A stretch of DNA of 64,000 nt from Chitinophagaceae bacterium (GTDB lineage: Bacteria > Bacteroidota > Bacteroidia > Chitinophagales > Chitinophagaceae): contig JAMLHK010000010.1 in the NCBI GenBank assembly GCA_023957155.1, positions 1-64,000 on the forward strand, in the 5' to 3' direction. The notes under the pieces were generated by a model. The model searched no databases. It saw nothing but the letters and a program-made list of their open reading frames with translations, and was not told the origin of the DNA. A program made the translations under genes and the position numbers. Positions 46,241 through 55,717 of the stretch are shown here, one piece after another (the stretch's first letter is position 1; each line of letters starts with the position of its first letter).

Positions 46241-46693
46241 ATGAAATCATATTTTAAGGAACTCTTTGAGTACAATCATCATTGCAATGCAAAACTGTCT
46301 GAAATTTTTGTGGAAAAAACGGATGTTGTAAGCGAAAAATCGATACAACTGCTCAGTCATGTTTTCAATGCACACCACATTTGGCTGCACAGAATAAAGT
46401 ACCAACAACCTCAATCTGGAGTTTGGGATATGCACACCGTCCAACAATTTAAAGAAATAAATGAAGAGAATTTTGACGAAACCACAAACCTGCTAAATCA
46501 CGTTGATTTAAATAAAATCATTTCATACCAAAACAGTAAGGGTCAAAAGTTTCAAAACAAAATCGGTGATATTTTATTCCATATCATCAATCATTCTACT
46601 TATCACAGAGGGCAAATAGCAACTGATTTTAGAGAAAACGGTATAGCCCCTCTTATAACCGATTATATCTTTTGGAAGAGAGAGACCCCGTGA
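46241..46693 (+). CDS. DinB-family protein
   Basis: The 150-residue four-helix protein has the three DinB metal histidines in HVFNAHHIWLHRI and HIINHSTYHRGQ. DinB/YfiT proteins bind a divalent metal and include thiol-dependent transferases. It lies 18 bp after the SDR gene, and probably ends the TetR-controlled transcript. Confidence 0.88.
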   Translation: MKSYFKELFEYNHHCNAKLSEIFVEKTDVVSEKSIQLLSHVFNAHHIWLHRIKYQQPQSGVWDMHTVQQFKEINEENFDETTNLLNHVDLNKIISYQNSKGQKFQNKIGDILFHIINHSTYHRGQIATDFRENGIAPLITDYIFWKRETP

Positions 46694-46815
46694 AACCAAC
46701 AATTTTAATGATAAATGACTATCTGTTCAAAAATAAAAGGCTGTGATTTTGAGATGGATGGTATTAAAAAGTTTATTGAAAATCTTAGGAAAACAAGCTT
46801 CAGGATATAACCTTT

Positions 46816-47430
46816 TCACTTGCCGCCTTTCACTTTAATAATGGTATCCGGAGATAATCCCAGCGCTTCTTTGTGTGTGTGTTTTATGGCATCCTCATTG
46901 GGGGCTGTCGAAAGGCACATGACCGTTCCATTGGTTTCGTCCACCCAATAATTGATAAAGTGTACGCCGTGTTTGCCTTCTGTTGCTATATCCTTCTTGT
47001 GAGCCTCGGCAATCGCTTCAGGAGTGACGCTTCCCGGCGGGAAATGATGAATATCTAAGTACAATTGTTTATTACCAGCGGGTAAGCCGGCTTCCTCTCC
47101 CTGTGCCACACGCATGATCTGATCAGGTACCAAACCGTGGGCTTCTTTATGTGTTTCATAAATGCTGTTTGCATTGGGCGCCTGGGAGATGCAGTATATT
47201 TTTCCTTCATTTTCATTGACAAAATACATGTGAAAATCCACACCATGTTTCCATTCTGTGGCCAAATCTTTTTCATGGGCGGCGGACACACCTGTAAATT
47301 GTACTTTGCCAGGACCCACGTCATGCACGTCAATAAAGTAAGGTAAGTCCTGGTTGCCGGATGTTGATTTATTCTGGGCCATGGAGACCGCAGAACAAAG
47401 AAGCAGAGATAGCGCGAGTCGCAATTTCAT
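46816..47430 (-). CDS. Secreted protein with two DUF4242 domains
   Basis: After a signal peptide (LRLALSLLLCSAVSMAQ) the protein contains two similar domains of about 80 residues: FIDVHDVGPGKVQFTGVSAA and YLDIHHFPPGSVTPEAIAEA, each followed by a KHGV and a YxVxExxGxxxC strand and a final THKEAxGLxPDxI helix. DUF4242 includes the nickel-binding SCO4226 fold. The two-domain form may act as an internal dimer in the periplasm. Confidence 0.85.
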   Translation of the reverse strand: MKLRLALSLLLCSAVSMAQNKSTSGNQDLPYFIDVHDVGPGKVQFTGVSAAHEKDLATEWKHGVDFHMYFVNENEGKIYCISQAPNANSIYETHKEAHGLVPDQIMRVAQGEEAGLPAGNKQLYLDIHHFPPGSVTPEAIAEAHKKDIATEGKHGVHFINYWVDETNGTVMCLSTAPNEDAIKHTHKEALGLSPDTIIKVKGGK

Positions 47431-47532
47431 GATGATAAAATTTTGTGGTGATTGAATAATTGATTTTCACAAAACTAAAACCCTTACCGGTGCATGACTT
47501 TACTTAAAAGTTCAAACTTTTTTCTTTGCGGT

Positions 47533-48420
47533 TCAATCTCTGAAATGGAAAGGCGGCCTACCATAGCGCTTTTTAAACACTCTGCTGAAATGGGAATTAT
47601 TTTCAAAACCATTTTCAAAAGCGATTTCGCCAATCGTTTTGTGTGTGGTTTCTATCTGGGTTTTGGCTCGTTCCAGTCTCTTTTGAGCCAGCCATTTGCC
47701 GGGCGAGGCGCCGTAAAATTTTTCAAATTCACGTTTGAATCCGGAAAGGCTTCTGTTTGCGAGTTGCGCAAATTCCGACAACTTCAGATTGTACATATAA
47801 TTAGCTTCCATAATTTCCCAGATCGGCGTTGCTTGGCCGTCTGCAAGATTGTTGATGTAGGAAAGTACGTTCCGGTTTTCCGGATTGATGAAAACATTAT
47901 ACAGCAATTCCTTCAGTTTGATTTCAATAATCTTTTCCGGTAGCGGCGCTGCCTGGTGAAAATAGGGGATAAAGCTTTCATAACAATTCCGGATGCGGTC
48001 GTTAATGTGTATGCGGATCATCATCTCCGTGGGAGAAGAGGGCAAATCCTTCAATGGCAAATCCAGTCTGAATTCGTCAAATATTCTTCGTAGGTGATCA
48101 TCTTGAATATAAAACGCAAGTAATTTCCATCCCAGGATATCATCGCTCATTTCCTGCAGGAACCCGGCTCTTCGCAACAGAAACCCGGAATCCTTGTTGA
48201 TATGATATGTATGTTCTCCCTGATGAAAGATCCTGCCGCCGTTCAGTGAAAAGGTAAACTGGTTATAGGTAGAATGCAGTTGCAGAATTTTGTCTTTCTG
48301 CGGACATTTGTAATACAAAAACAAGATATCCTTAATGGAAAATTGCCTGAAGATATCAGGATTAGATCGGTGAAATTCGTATATATTCATTCGTTGTATG
48401 TTATCAAAATTAGTATCCAT
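47533..48420 (-). CDS. AraC-family transcriptional regulator
   Basis: The start at 48420 (MDTNFDNIQRMNIYEFHRSN) is chosen over one 39 bp upstream. The N-terminal AraC-type sensor domain is followed by the double helix-turn-helix (LSEFAQLANRSLSGFKREFE and IGEIAFENGFENNSHFSRVF). Its target is unknown; it lies 102 bp upstream of the DUF4242 gene in the same direction. Confidence 0.9.
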   Translation of the reverse strand: MDTNFDNIQRMNIYEFHRSNPDIFRQFSIKDILFLYYKCPQKDKILQLHSTYNQFTFSLNGGRIFHQGEHTYHINKDSGFLLRRAGFLQEMSDDILGWKLLAFYIQDDHLRRIFDEFRLDLPLKDLPSSPTEMMIRIHINDRIRNCYESFIPYFHQAAPLPEKIIEIKLKELLYNVFINPENRNVLSYINNLADGQATPIWEIMEANYMYNLKLSEFAQLANRSLSGFKREFEKFYGASPGKWLAQKRLERAKTQIETTHKTIGEIAFENGFENNSHFSRVFKKRYGRPPFHFRD

Positions 48421-48449
48421 GCGGCTCCATATTGGGAAGTTTATTTTCC

Positions 48450-48594
48450 TCACGTACATAGGTTTTTTATCTCATTATCAGCGTCATACCAAAACTCTGT
48501 TATGCCGTGGCCGGGGCCTTCATAAAATTTAAACCGAACCGGATGATAGTATTCATATAGTTTGTTTTTGTTGCTTATTGATATTTTCTGCTAT
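48450..48594 (-). pseudogene. C-terminal relic of an alpha/beta-hydrolase
   Basis: A minus-strand frame reads YYHPVRFKFYEGPGHGITEF and then YDADNEIKNLCT before TGA at 48450-48452. GPGHGITE looks like the catalytic-histidine region of a dienelactone-hydrolase or esterase. Nothing of the rest of the protein is present. Confidence 0.4.
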
Positions 48595-48633
48595 CGAGCC
48601 ATTACGCTTTTACGATTTCCCGGGAAAATATGC

Positions 48634-48921
48634 TTACAACCATCGCTTTACCTTTTGCTTATACACGTTGTATTCCTGGCCAAACTCAATCTCCAAATAT
48701 TTTTCCTCACGTTTTATTATATACTCCTGGATCACTATCAGGAGCAAGGGAAAAAATAAAGCAACGATTAAAAAGATCACACCAACAATTTTTACCGCTG
48801 TGGTGTGAAAAAGGGTATCAGAAATCGTTACTTTTTTTTGAATAAAAATAGCCAGGATAAAGATCAGGACATACAATAGTGGCGGTGGAATATAAACTCC
48901 CGGTCCTCTTGATTTGTTTAT
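48634..48921 (-). pseudogene. Relic of an isoprenylcysteine-methyltransferase-like membrane protein
   Basis: The coding-strand frame begins around NKSRGPGVYIPPPLLYVLIF, passes two helices and then joins IVIQEYIIKREEKYLEIEFG and YNVYKQKVKRWL, the standard end of ICMT/PEMT-like methyltransferases. The middle of the family, with the RNPMY substrate/SAM motif, is missing, so it cannot be active. A start codon is not visible in frame. Confidence 0.65.
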
Positions 48922-48973
48922 TTTACTGCTCTTGATTATTTTTTTTATTCAATATTATTCTGTCCATTACCGT

Positions 48974-49720
48974 TTATTGATTTCTTCTTTTTCCTTTTGT
49001 AAACGGAATCAGCATCGGCACTTCTTTCTGGTATTGTTTATACGGTTCGCCCAGTTGCTTGGCCAAATCTCTTTCTTCCAGGAATTTTACAGAAATAAGA
49101 ATATAAGCCGTCGTCATAATGGCGAAATACAAATGCCCCAGGGTCATCACCGGCGCAGCCCAAAAGGCAATGATAAACCCCAGCATCAGCGGATGCCGCA
49201 CTAAGTGATAGAAATATTTTTTGGTAAACGACGGAGGCCGTGGTGGCGTGTTGCGCAAATTTTCATACACCTGTTTCAGTCCGAAAAGGTCAAAGTGATT
49301 GATCATAAAAGTGGAAAGGAAAACGATCAGCCATCCTAATGCAAAAAGTCCCCACAATATAATAATCAGTGTGTTATTTTCCGTTTCCCAAACGATGCCG
49401 GTCATTGGCCGCCATTGCCAGAACAGCAGGATCAACACGATATTGGTGGCCAGCACATAAGTAGAACGTTCCACCGGTTTGGGGATGATCTTTGTCCACC
49501 ATCTTTTAAATGCCGGACGCGCCATTATCGCGTGTTGCACGGCAAATAAGGTCAACAGAATTGAATTAACAATAAAGGCTTCCAACATCGTTGAATCCCC
49601 ACCAGTATCAATGGATTTCGGCACATAGATATTGCCCACAAAACCGATGGCATACAGAAATACGCAGAGAAAAATGATATAACAGATTAATCCGTAAATA
49701 AAATAAATGGCTCTTTTCAT
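48974..49720 (-). CDS. mddA: Methanethiol S-methyltransferase-like membrane protein
   Basis: The 248-residue protein has five to six membrane helices and the MddA pattern: FLYAIGFVGNIYVPKSIDTG near residue 22, VQHAIMARPAFKRWW near residue 62, and the cofactor end YHLVRHPLMLGFIIAFWAAP with FLEERDLAKQLGEPYKQYQK. MddA makes dimethyl sulfide from methanethiol with SAM. The alternative is a general NnrU/ICMT-like methyltransferase. It lies behind an alpha/beta-hydrolase gene. Confidence 0.8.
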   Translation of the reverse strand: MKRAIYFIYGLICYIIFLCVFLYAIGFVGNIYVPKSIDTGGDSTMLEAFIVNSILLTLFAVQHAIMARPAFKRWWTKIIPKPVERSTYVLATNIVLILLFWQWRPMTGIVWETENNTLIIILWGLFALGWLIVFLSTFMINHFDLFGLKQVYENLRNTPPRPPSFTKKYFYHLVRHPLMLGFIIAFWAAPVMTLGHLYFAIMTTAYILISVKFLEERDLAKQLGEPYKQYQKEVPMLIPFTKGKRRNQ

Positions 49721-49742
49721 TGTTTGGTTATTTAGTAATTAA

Positions 49743-50690
49743 TTATTCCTCAGATAAGCTTTTTCTCAAAGCATTAAAAAACGCTTCCGGCTGTTCCAGC
49801 CAGGGAAAATGACCGGCTCGTTCTATATAAAATATTCTGGAATGTTTCAATCGTTCATTCAATCGTTCCTGTGTGCCGCCGTTTACCGGATCCTGGCGCC
49901 CCTGGATGATGCGTACCGGCAGGTCTAAAGCATAAGCCTGCTCGCCAATATCAAAAGTTTTAAAATGCGGATTATGCACGAATGCGTTAAAGAATTCATC
50001 GTTTTGCAGGTAGGGGATTTCTTCTTCGGGCACATTGGCAAACAGCAGCGATGCCTTATCATGATCGTAGAAATATCCCCTGAACCAGACCTTTGATATT
50101 TCCAATGAATTTGACGAAGGCAGTTTTGACAGGGAATCCATTTCTGCTATATCCTGTTCAGTTAATTGCATTCTTATGTTATCGGAATAATATTTCAGAA
50201 AGCTGTTATCCGTTCCGGCAGTGGCTATTAAAATAATTTTTTCCGTGTGCTGCGGATGTTTGATGGCATAATACAAAGCGGTGTGTGTAGCCCAGCTATG
50301 TCCCAAAACCGTCCATTTACCAATTCCGAGATGTTGTCTGAGCAACTCCACATCCTGCATCATATTGTCCTGGTTTACCCAGGTGGAATCTGCTTTTTTA
50401 TAGCGGGAATGCCCGGTTCCCCGGAAATCAATAAGGATGGTTTTGTAGCCCTGCAACGAATCCGAAATGTCCCGCATGTAATAACTGGAATAGCCCGGCC
50501 CACCGGGCAACAGCACAATACGCTTACCTTTTCCTTTTGTATAATAATGGATGAAGCCGCCACTAACTTTAGCGGAATCATGAACGTATGGCAAAGAGGA
50601 TTGGGCTGAGACATCCTCAATATCTCCGATCAACATCCCGAAAATAAATAGCAGGCCAGATGACTGAAGAATCTTGTTTACATGCATCAC
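49743..50690 (-). CDS. Secreted alpha/beta-hydrolase (prolyl-aminopeptidase-like)
   Basis: The 315-residue protein has a signal peptide, an oxyanion-hole loop LLPGGPGYSS, the nucleophile elbow GHSWAT near residue 133, the acid in IQGRQDPVNGG and the histidine in AGHFPWLEQP. The GGPG loop points to the proline-iminopeptidase branch, but related esterases share it. It is 22 bp upstream of the mddA-like gene and probably cotranscribed with it. Confidence 0.85.
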   Translation of the reverse strand: MMHVNKILQSSGLLFIFGMLIGDIEDVSAQSSLPYVHDSAKVSGGFIHYYTKGKGKRIVLLPGGPGYSSYYMRDISDSLQGYKTILIDFRGTGHSRYKKADSTWVNQDNMMQDVELLRQHLGIGKWTVLGHSWATHTALYYAIKHPQHTEKIILIATAGTDNSFLKYYSDNIRMQLTEQDIAEMDSLSKLPSSNSLEISKVWFRGYFYDHDKASLLFANVPEEEIPYLQNDEFFNAFVHNPHFKTFDIGEQAYALDLPVRIIQGRQDPVNGGTQERLNERLKHSRIFYIERAGHFPWLEQPEAFFNALRKSLSEE

Positions 50691-50863
50691 ATTATAATTT
50701 TTAAGTTATCCGTACCGCCCCGATATACCAGGTGCCTATGGCTATGCAATGCTGCTTGTCCGCACGGGACAAAAACAATTAAGTGCTTAAATGCTTATGA
50801 CGATATACGCCAGTCGTTCAAATGTATAAGTTTGGCATAAAAAATTACTGTACAAATCGGACA

Positions 50864-51742
50864 TTATGAAAAGGATCCCAAAGCATTAAGGTACTGCTGG
50901 GCCAAAGGATTTATATTATCGTCTAATTCAGAAGGAGGAAGCGATACTTTATTTCTAAAATCTCTGGCCATGTGTGCTACATCAAAGTATCCTGCATCAA
51001 AAGCAACTTGTTCCAATCTCTCTCCTGGGAACCGGTGAATGAGATCCATGGCATATTCTATTTGCCATATTTTAGCGTACGCTTGTGGCGGAAGCCCTAC
51101 TTTCAAAAGAAACTGGCGGCGCAGCGTCCTCTCGCTCATGCAAAACTGCCTTGCAAGTTTTTGTACTTTGATGTTTCCATTCCTGCGGGAAATCTCGTTT
51201 ACTGCATGGTATATCGGGTCGTTTTCATAAGATGACTTTGGTGGTAAAGCTTCAGCAAAAAATCTTTGGACATATGGATTTTCAAATGAATTGATCTTGT
51301 AATCGGCCTCAACTTTTTCCAGAAAACGCCCGCAGCCTTCAATCAGTTTGCATACTCTTATCTGCCTGTCGGTCAACTCGCACATTGGCCTCTTAAGAAA
51401 ATGGTACCCTATTACCGGGTGTACCTTCATAGCAAAGGCGCCACCACGGCCTAATTGACGAACCAATAATGAACTTTCCGAAAAGAGCCCGGCTATATAC
51501 ATGTGATTGGGCAGCGCAACAGATTGATCGTAGTTCATGAACCGGCTTTCAAAATACGCATCCGTACCGATACAAAAAGTAAAGATCAAATAACCTGTTC
51601 TTGGAAAGACGGTAGTAAATGGATCCGGGGTATTTATATTTACAATCGAATAGACAAACATATAATCGCGAATCTTCTTTGAGTCGTATGCCATTTGCAA
51701 TATAGAAGAGGATGTATTTTGTGAAGATTGCGAATCATTCAT
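50864..51742 (-). CDS. AraC-family transcriptional regulator
   Basis: The start at 51742 (MNDSQSSQNTSSS) is one of two close choices; a TTG is 12 bp upstream. The DUF6597-like N-terminal domain is followed by the double helix-turn-helix (VQKLARQFCMSERTLRRQFL and LEQVAFDAGYFDVAHMARDF). A perfect 15-bp palindrome, TGCATTTTAAATGCA, at 51799-51813 could be its operator. Confidence 0.88.
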   Translation of the reverse strand: MNDSQSSQNTSSSILQMAYDSKKIRDYMFVYSIVNINTPDPFTTVFPRTGYLIFTFCIGTDAYFESRFMNYDQSVALPNHMYIAGLFSESSLLVRQLGRGGAFAMKVHPVIGYHFLKRPMCELTDRQIRVCKLIEGCGRFLEKVEADYKINSFENPYVQRFFAEALPPKSSYENDPIYHAVNEISRRNGNIKVQKLARQFCMSERTLRRQFLLKVGLPPQAYAKIWQIEYAMDLIHRFPGERLEQVAFDAGYFDVAHMARDFRNKVSLPPSELDDNINPLAQQYLNALGSFS

Positions 51743-51826
51743 ATCAAAAAGCAATTTATATAATTGTTTGGTTGATAGTTGGATTGTGGCAAGCTATCTG
51801 CATTTTAAATGCACGCATGAATTAAA

Positions 51827-52882
51827 TTAAATCACCTTTTCAGAAACGAATTTAAAATAAAATATTTGCTTTTCCTCAATCCACGGGTAAGGGTTGGCAG
51901 CCGGTTTGGTTTCTTTGGTTTTGAAATCATAGAGGTAATACCTCACCTGCGCTCTGTCATTGCCCGTTGCAACAATGGCTTTTGATCGGGCGTCATCATA
52001 ACTTACAATTTCCGGCTCATAACCTTCAAACTTTTTATCCAGGTTGTTTTGAATTGTTTCCCAGGTTGCATCAAAAAAGTGTTTTTCCTTTTTCTCCGCC
52101 TGCCAGTACACGGAAGCTAAAGATTGCCTTTTTCTGTCGTATTTAACGGTGCTTAAATCATAATCGTTGCTGGTATATAATTCTTTTAGCTCTTTTTTCG
52201 CAACGGGGTCATATTCGACCAAAGCTGTTTTGTCTCTGCTTATATTGCTAAGCACATATATATTCTTATTGTCTTTATCAAAAGAAACAGGAGTAAAATT
52301 GTCTTTAAACGAAGTGGTAAGCAAGGGTGTAAAGCTGCCCATGTCCGGATCACGGTAATTCCGGGTAATATTTACACCGTCTGTTTTTGAAGCAAGGCGG
52401 ATAATTCCGTTGTTATCTGTAATCCAACTGTCGTAGTTTTCTTTATTGTTATAAAGTAATGTCAATGCCCCGGTTTCTACGTTCAAAAGATATGGGTCGA
52501 AGTATTCCTTTACTCTTTTATTGATCTGTACAATCAGTTCTTTTTCTTTTCCGGTAATATCTGTCAGGGCATCAATGACATCGCTCCTTACAGCAGGAAA
52601 AGGCGTTAACGCTTTTAAATCTGTTCCATCCGTTTTTACAGAAAAAAGCTGAAAGTTCTGGTCTCCGCCAATATCCTGTGCATAAACAATCCTGTTACTT
52701 TTCCAGAAATAACTGTAAATACTTCGTAAAGTGTCGTTGCTAACACGAACGGCCGTATCGTCGCCTACTTTTTGAACAAAAATGTTCATCTTTCCCTTGT
52801 AGTCTGCACGATAGCTAAAATAATTTCCATCAGGTGAGATCCGGAAAGTACTTTTTTCACCATTTTGGAAAAACGTTTTCAT
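51827..52882 (-). pseudogene. S9-family peptidase fragment: propeller only, catalytic domain lost
   Basis: The 351-residue frame matches the beta-propeller half of prolyl-oligopeptidase-type exopeptidases (FRISPDGNYFSYRADYKGKM, YFWKSNRIVYAQDIGGDQNF). It ends shortly after ANPYPWI, where intact proteins of about 650 residues enter the catalytic alpha/beta-hydrolase domain. No catalytic Ser, Asp or His is present. There is no signal peptide, and the start appears inside the domain, so both ends are missing. It might still be transcribed from the promoter copy upstream. Confidence 0.75.
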
Positions 52883-52991
52883 ATCAAATGTTTAACGAGA
52901 TAAGGTATGCACCCTTCTCCGGAAATGAGGGTGAAGCGGGGTTTCCAAGGGGAAATTGAATTGGCCGACAGGATATTGGGTTATTCACGCG

Positions 52992-53039
52992 CAAGTTATA
53001 CACTCGTTTTGAGGAATGCAATCACACATTTGGGTGATT
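52992..53039 (-). promoter_or_regulatory. Promoter/operator module, copy 1
   Basis: On the minus strand the dyad AATCAC-CCAAATGT-GTGATT (53020-53039) is followed by TTG (53019-53021), 18 nt and TATAACTTG (52992-53000). It directs transcription towards the S9 fragment. It directly abuts the T-run of the terminator at 53041-53075. Identical architecture is seen at 57,943 and 58,851. Confidence 0.7.
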
Positions 53040-53040
53040 T

Positions 53041-53075
53041 TAAAAAAATGCCCCATAGCTGTAACTATGAGGCAT
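53041..53075 (-). terminator. Intrinsic terminator after the nuclease gene
   Basis: An 11-bp stem (53048-53058 and 53065-53075, one mismatch) around CTGTAA is followed on the minus strand by seven T (53041-53048). It ends transcription of the protease operon or at least of the Rpn-type nuclease gene. Confidence 0.8.
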
Positions 53076-53096
53076 GCCCGATTTATTTTTCAGTAA

Positions 53097-54035
53097 TTAT
53101 TTTTTCTTTTTTAAAGAAGCGCGGATTTTCTTTACAAAGCTTACAGGCATTTCAACAATATCTGCTACCTGCTCATCCGAAAGCCTCATTTTAATGATCA
53201 GGTTTCCAATAACTTCCTGCTTTCCTTTTTCTATACCTTTTTCTATACCTTTTGCTATGCCTTTCTCCATGCCTTTCTCCATGCCTTTTTTCTCTGCAGT
53301 CTTTCTTACCGCATAGTCGGTCCATTTATCTAAAAGCGCTTTTTCGTACAACATATATTCCTCCTTTTTTAGATTGGCTGTTTCAGCTATCTGAAACAAT
53401 TTCTGAAATATCTTCTTGTGTAAAATTACAGGAATTTTTTCCATTTTCGCCATATTGCGCAGCACATACATCCAACGTTCGAGGTCAGTTTTTATTTCCT
53501 TTTCTTCCAGATTGAAATTAGGCAACTCTAAAAATATAAATCCCAGCTTATTATAAAAGGTTTCACCGGTTTTCTCTTCTGCCAGCCTTACGCGGTGCAG
53601 GTACTTATCACTTACCGTTTTTTCAAAGCTGAAATCCATTAACGCTATAAAATACACTTCCTTTAGTTCAAAGTCCCAATTCTTTTCTCCTTTTTGCCCT
53701 TGTTCATATAGTTTGCTCGCAGTATAAAAGATGGTCCGGTCTATGAAAAACCTCTGCTCTGCCCTTTGCATTTCAATAATAAAAGTTTCCCCGTCTATTC
53801 CTGTACAGGTAAGATCAAAAATGGTTTTTCGGTAATGCTGCGCCGGACCACTGTTTTCCTGCGGGTTATATACTATGTCCTTTATGACCTTGCGACCTTT
53901 GAATAATTCATTCAGGAAGGCTATCAGCAAATCCTTGTTTGGTTCGGAGCCGAAAATTCTTTTAAACCCGAAATCCGTGAGTGGATCAATAAAACGGCCA
54001 ATGAATAGCGCGGTGTTTCTTTTGGTGTTTTTCAT
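53097..54035 (-). CDS. Rpn-family PD-(D/E)XK nuclease/putative transposase
   Basis: The 312-residue protein opens with FIDPLTDFGFKRIFGSEPNK and has TIFDLTCTGIDGETFIIEMQ, the Asp...Glu-x-Gln core of the Rpn/PDDEXK_2 family, near residues 70-90. These proteins act in RecA-independent recombination or as abortive-infection-type nucleases. Near residue 255 it carries a run of KGMEKGMEKGIAKGIEKGIE encoded by 12-bp tandem repeats, which is a usual feature of the family and slippage-prone. It is the last gene in the protease operon direction. Confidence 0.88.
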   Translation of the reverse strand: MKNTKRNTALFIGRFIDPLTDFGFKRIFGSEPNKDLLIAFLNELFKGRKVIKDIVYNPQENSGPAQHYRKTIFDLTCTGIDGETFIIEMQRAEQRFFIDRTIFYTASKLYEQGQKGEKNWDFELKEVYFIALMDFSFEKTVSDKYLHRVRLAEEKTGETFYNKLGFIFLELPNFNLEEKEIKTDLERWMYVLRNMAKMEKIPVILHKKIFQKLFQIAETANLKKEEYMLYEKALLDKWTDYAVRKTAEKKGMEKGMEKGIAKGIEKGIEKGKQEVIGNLIIKMRLSDEQVADIVEMPVSFVKKIRASLKKKK

Positions 54036-54078
54036 AACATAAAGATAGGAGGAAAATTTAAATGCATCCCCTAATACG

Positions 54079-55665
54079 TCAGTCCCATTTCAGCCGGATA
54101 TCCGGCGATGGGCATACAGGCACTTTTTTGCAGATGAATGCCAACAGCTCCATCCCTTGTTGATCTTTTTCTGTGGCAGTGGTGTCTTGAGCTTTTACCG
54201 GGCCATCTACCGGAGACGCCACGTTAACCGTGTTGGCTGTTGCTCTTTTTGAAACAGCGGCGAAGCCGGCTTTTAAGAATAAGGGTTGTAGCGTAGTGTT
54301 GTGCGGAACGGCCGGTTTCTTCTTTATATCATTAGATTTCAATACGACTTTCGTTAGCGGCGCTTTCGACAACTCTGGCGAGGCTGTAGCGGTATGCATG
54401 AGTACCCGGGGACTAAAGAAAGTATTGTCTTTTGCCATTATACTCCGGACGCTGTCAGCTTTAACCTTTCTGTTGATCAGCACTTTACTGTTGTTTTGAA
54501 GTGTAGTGTTTATTTCGGGCTTAAGCTCTTGAATGAGCTGACGATTCAGGTGCCACCTGACGGGGGAAGACGGTTTGGGAACCGGTGTTTCAATTTTCAG
54601 ATTTCTTATAAATATCATTTTATCGGGAAAGGCAGGTAATCTTCCTTCTGTTTTTCCATCGGACAATGACACTGCGCCATCCGGTAATTTCCAAAAATGC
54701 TGAAGAAGGAAATCTTTGTAATGAAGCCATTCCCTTATTATTTCTACTACGGTATATTCAAAGGAAATTTTGTTGATATCTATATCCTGAGTACTTATGT
54801 CGAATAAGTCTTTCAATCTCCGGGGCGCCTGCTCTACCAAAGCGGTTACTTCTGCTTTCTCAAGCTTCATTTGCTGCCAGCTTATATTATCTTCAAAAAA
54901 ATTAACCGGCGTAAAATATGTAGGAATATAGTGGAGTTCGTTTGCCAGATGATCTACGGAGCCAGCTTTTGTAAAAAGCTCGTATTCTAACTTCAGATCC
55001 GCTATCATTTTCCCGGGGGAGCTTCCTGAAAGCGACAGGAAATCTCCTAAATATTTTTCTACTTCTGCCCTTTTTCCTAATGTTTCCCAGTTTAATAATG
55101 CGGCGGCAATTGCCTTTTTCAAGTTGGGTTCATCTAACTGGAAAGCTGTTTTTATTTCACTGCCATCGTCTCCCCTCGCATTTAAGGATGCCAACGCTCT
55201 GCTCTTATATTCGCTCAGCGCTTCCTTATACTGATTTTCATAACTATCGTAGTTGGCCAGGCACGTGACGCTTTGCCCGTCAGGCGTTTGGATAAGTTCG
55301 TATAAAAAATCTTTTGCAGCGTTGTACCGTTGTTCTTCCTCCTGGGTACGGGTACTGTTGGCGGCAATAGCGGTTTTTAAGGTTTGATAGTACACATCTT
55401 CCAGCTCATCAGGCGCGGGTGAAATAAAATCATCTACCGCTGTAATAAAATTAAAGCTCCTCGAAAAGTCAACCATCTTTAAGGCGGCGTCAATAGGTCC
55501 AAGCTGATATTTATCCGGTTCAATAAAATAAAAGTTTTCTTTGGAAACGGGGAATGATCCGTTTTGAAAGGAGAGAAATTTATCCGGTAGCTTATTACCT
55601 TCTGCGTCCGTTTCAAAGATTAATTTCAACTTGGTTATTAATGCTATGGCGACGTAAGGTGTCAT
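54079..55665 (-). CDS. Protease-operon protein B: unknown, homologous to its upstream neighbour
   Basis: The 528-residue protein has no signal peptide and no clear membrane helix, so it is probably cytoplasmic. I know no family. It is homologous to the gene upstream through matching segments: PTYFTPVNFFEDN (about 248-260), SFEYTVVEIIREW (301-313), FWKL, IRNLKIE and a final GMELLAFICKKVPVCPSPDI (504-523). Residues 360-500 are a low-complexity Pro/Lys/Thr-rich insertion not found in the neighbour. Genes for both and for the C70 protease are closely packed in one operon (52 bp from the neighbour). Confidence 0.75.
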   Translation of the reverse strand: MTPYVAIALITKLKLIFETDAEGNKLPDKFLSFQNGSFPVSKENFYFIEPDKYQLGPIDAALKMVDFSRSFNFITAVDDFISPAPDELEDVYYQTLKTAIAANSTRTQEEEQRYNAAKDFLYELIQTPDGQSVTCLANYDSYENQYKEALSEYKSRALASLNARGDDGSEIKTAFQLDEPNLKKAIAAALLNWETLGKRAEVEKYLGDFLSLSGSSPGKMIADLKLEYELFTKAGSVDHLANELHYIPTYFTPVNFFEDNISWQQMKLEKAEVTALVEQAPRRLKDLFDISTQDIDINKISFEYTVVEIIREWLHYKDFLLQHFWKLPDGAVSLSDGKTEGRLPAFPDKMIFIRNLKIETPVPKPSSPVRWHLNRQLIQELKPEINTTLQNNSKVLINRKVKADSVRSIMAKDNTFFSPRVLMHTATASPELSKAPLTKVVLKSNDIKKKPAVPHNTTLQPLFLKAGFAAVSKRATANTVNVASPVDGPVKAQDTTATEKDQQGMELLAFICKKVPVCPSPDIRLKWD

Positions 55666-55717
55666 TATTTTTTTTATTAACGTTAAGATCGGGCTTACAC
55701 TTTATTACTCATCAAAT

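Noticed and set aside
53020-53039. Reading the shared dyad as a CRP/FNR box
   Set aside because: CRP-type sites are TGTGA-N6-TCACA; here the arms are reversed (AATCAC-N8-GTGATT), so a CRP match is not supported.
53228-53292. 12-bp tandem repeats considered as a CRISPR or regulatory array
   Set aside because: They encode the EKGM/EKGI run of the Rpn-family protein and have no spacers.
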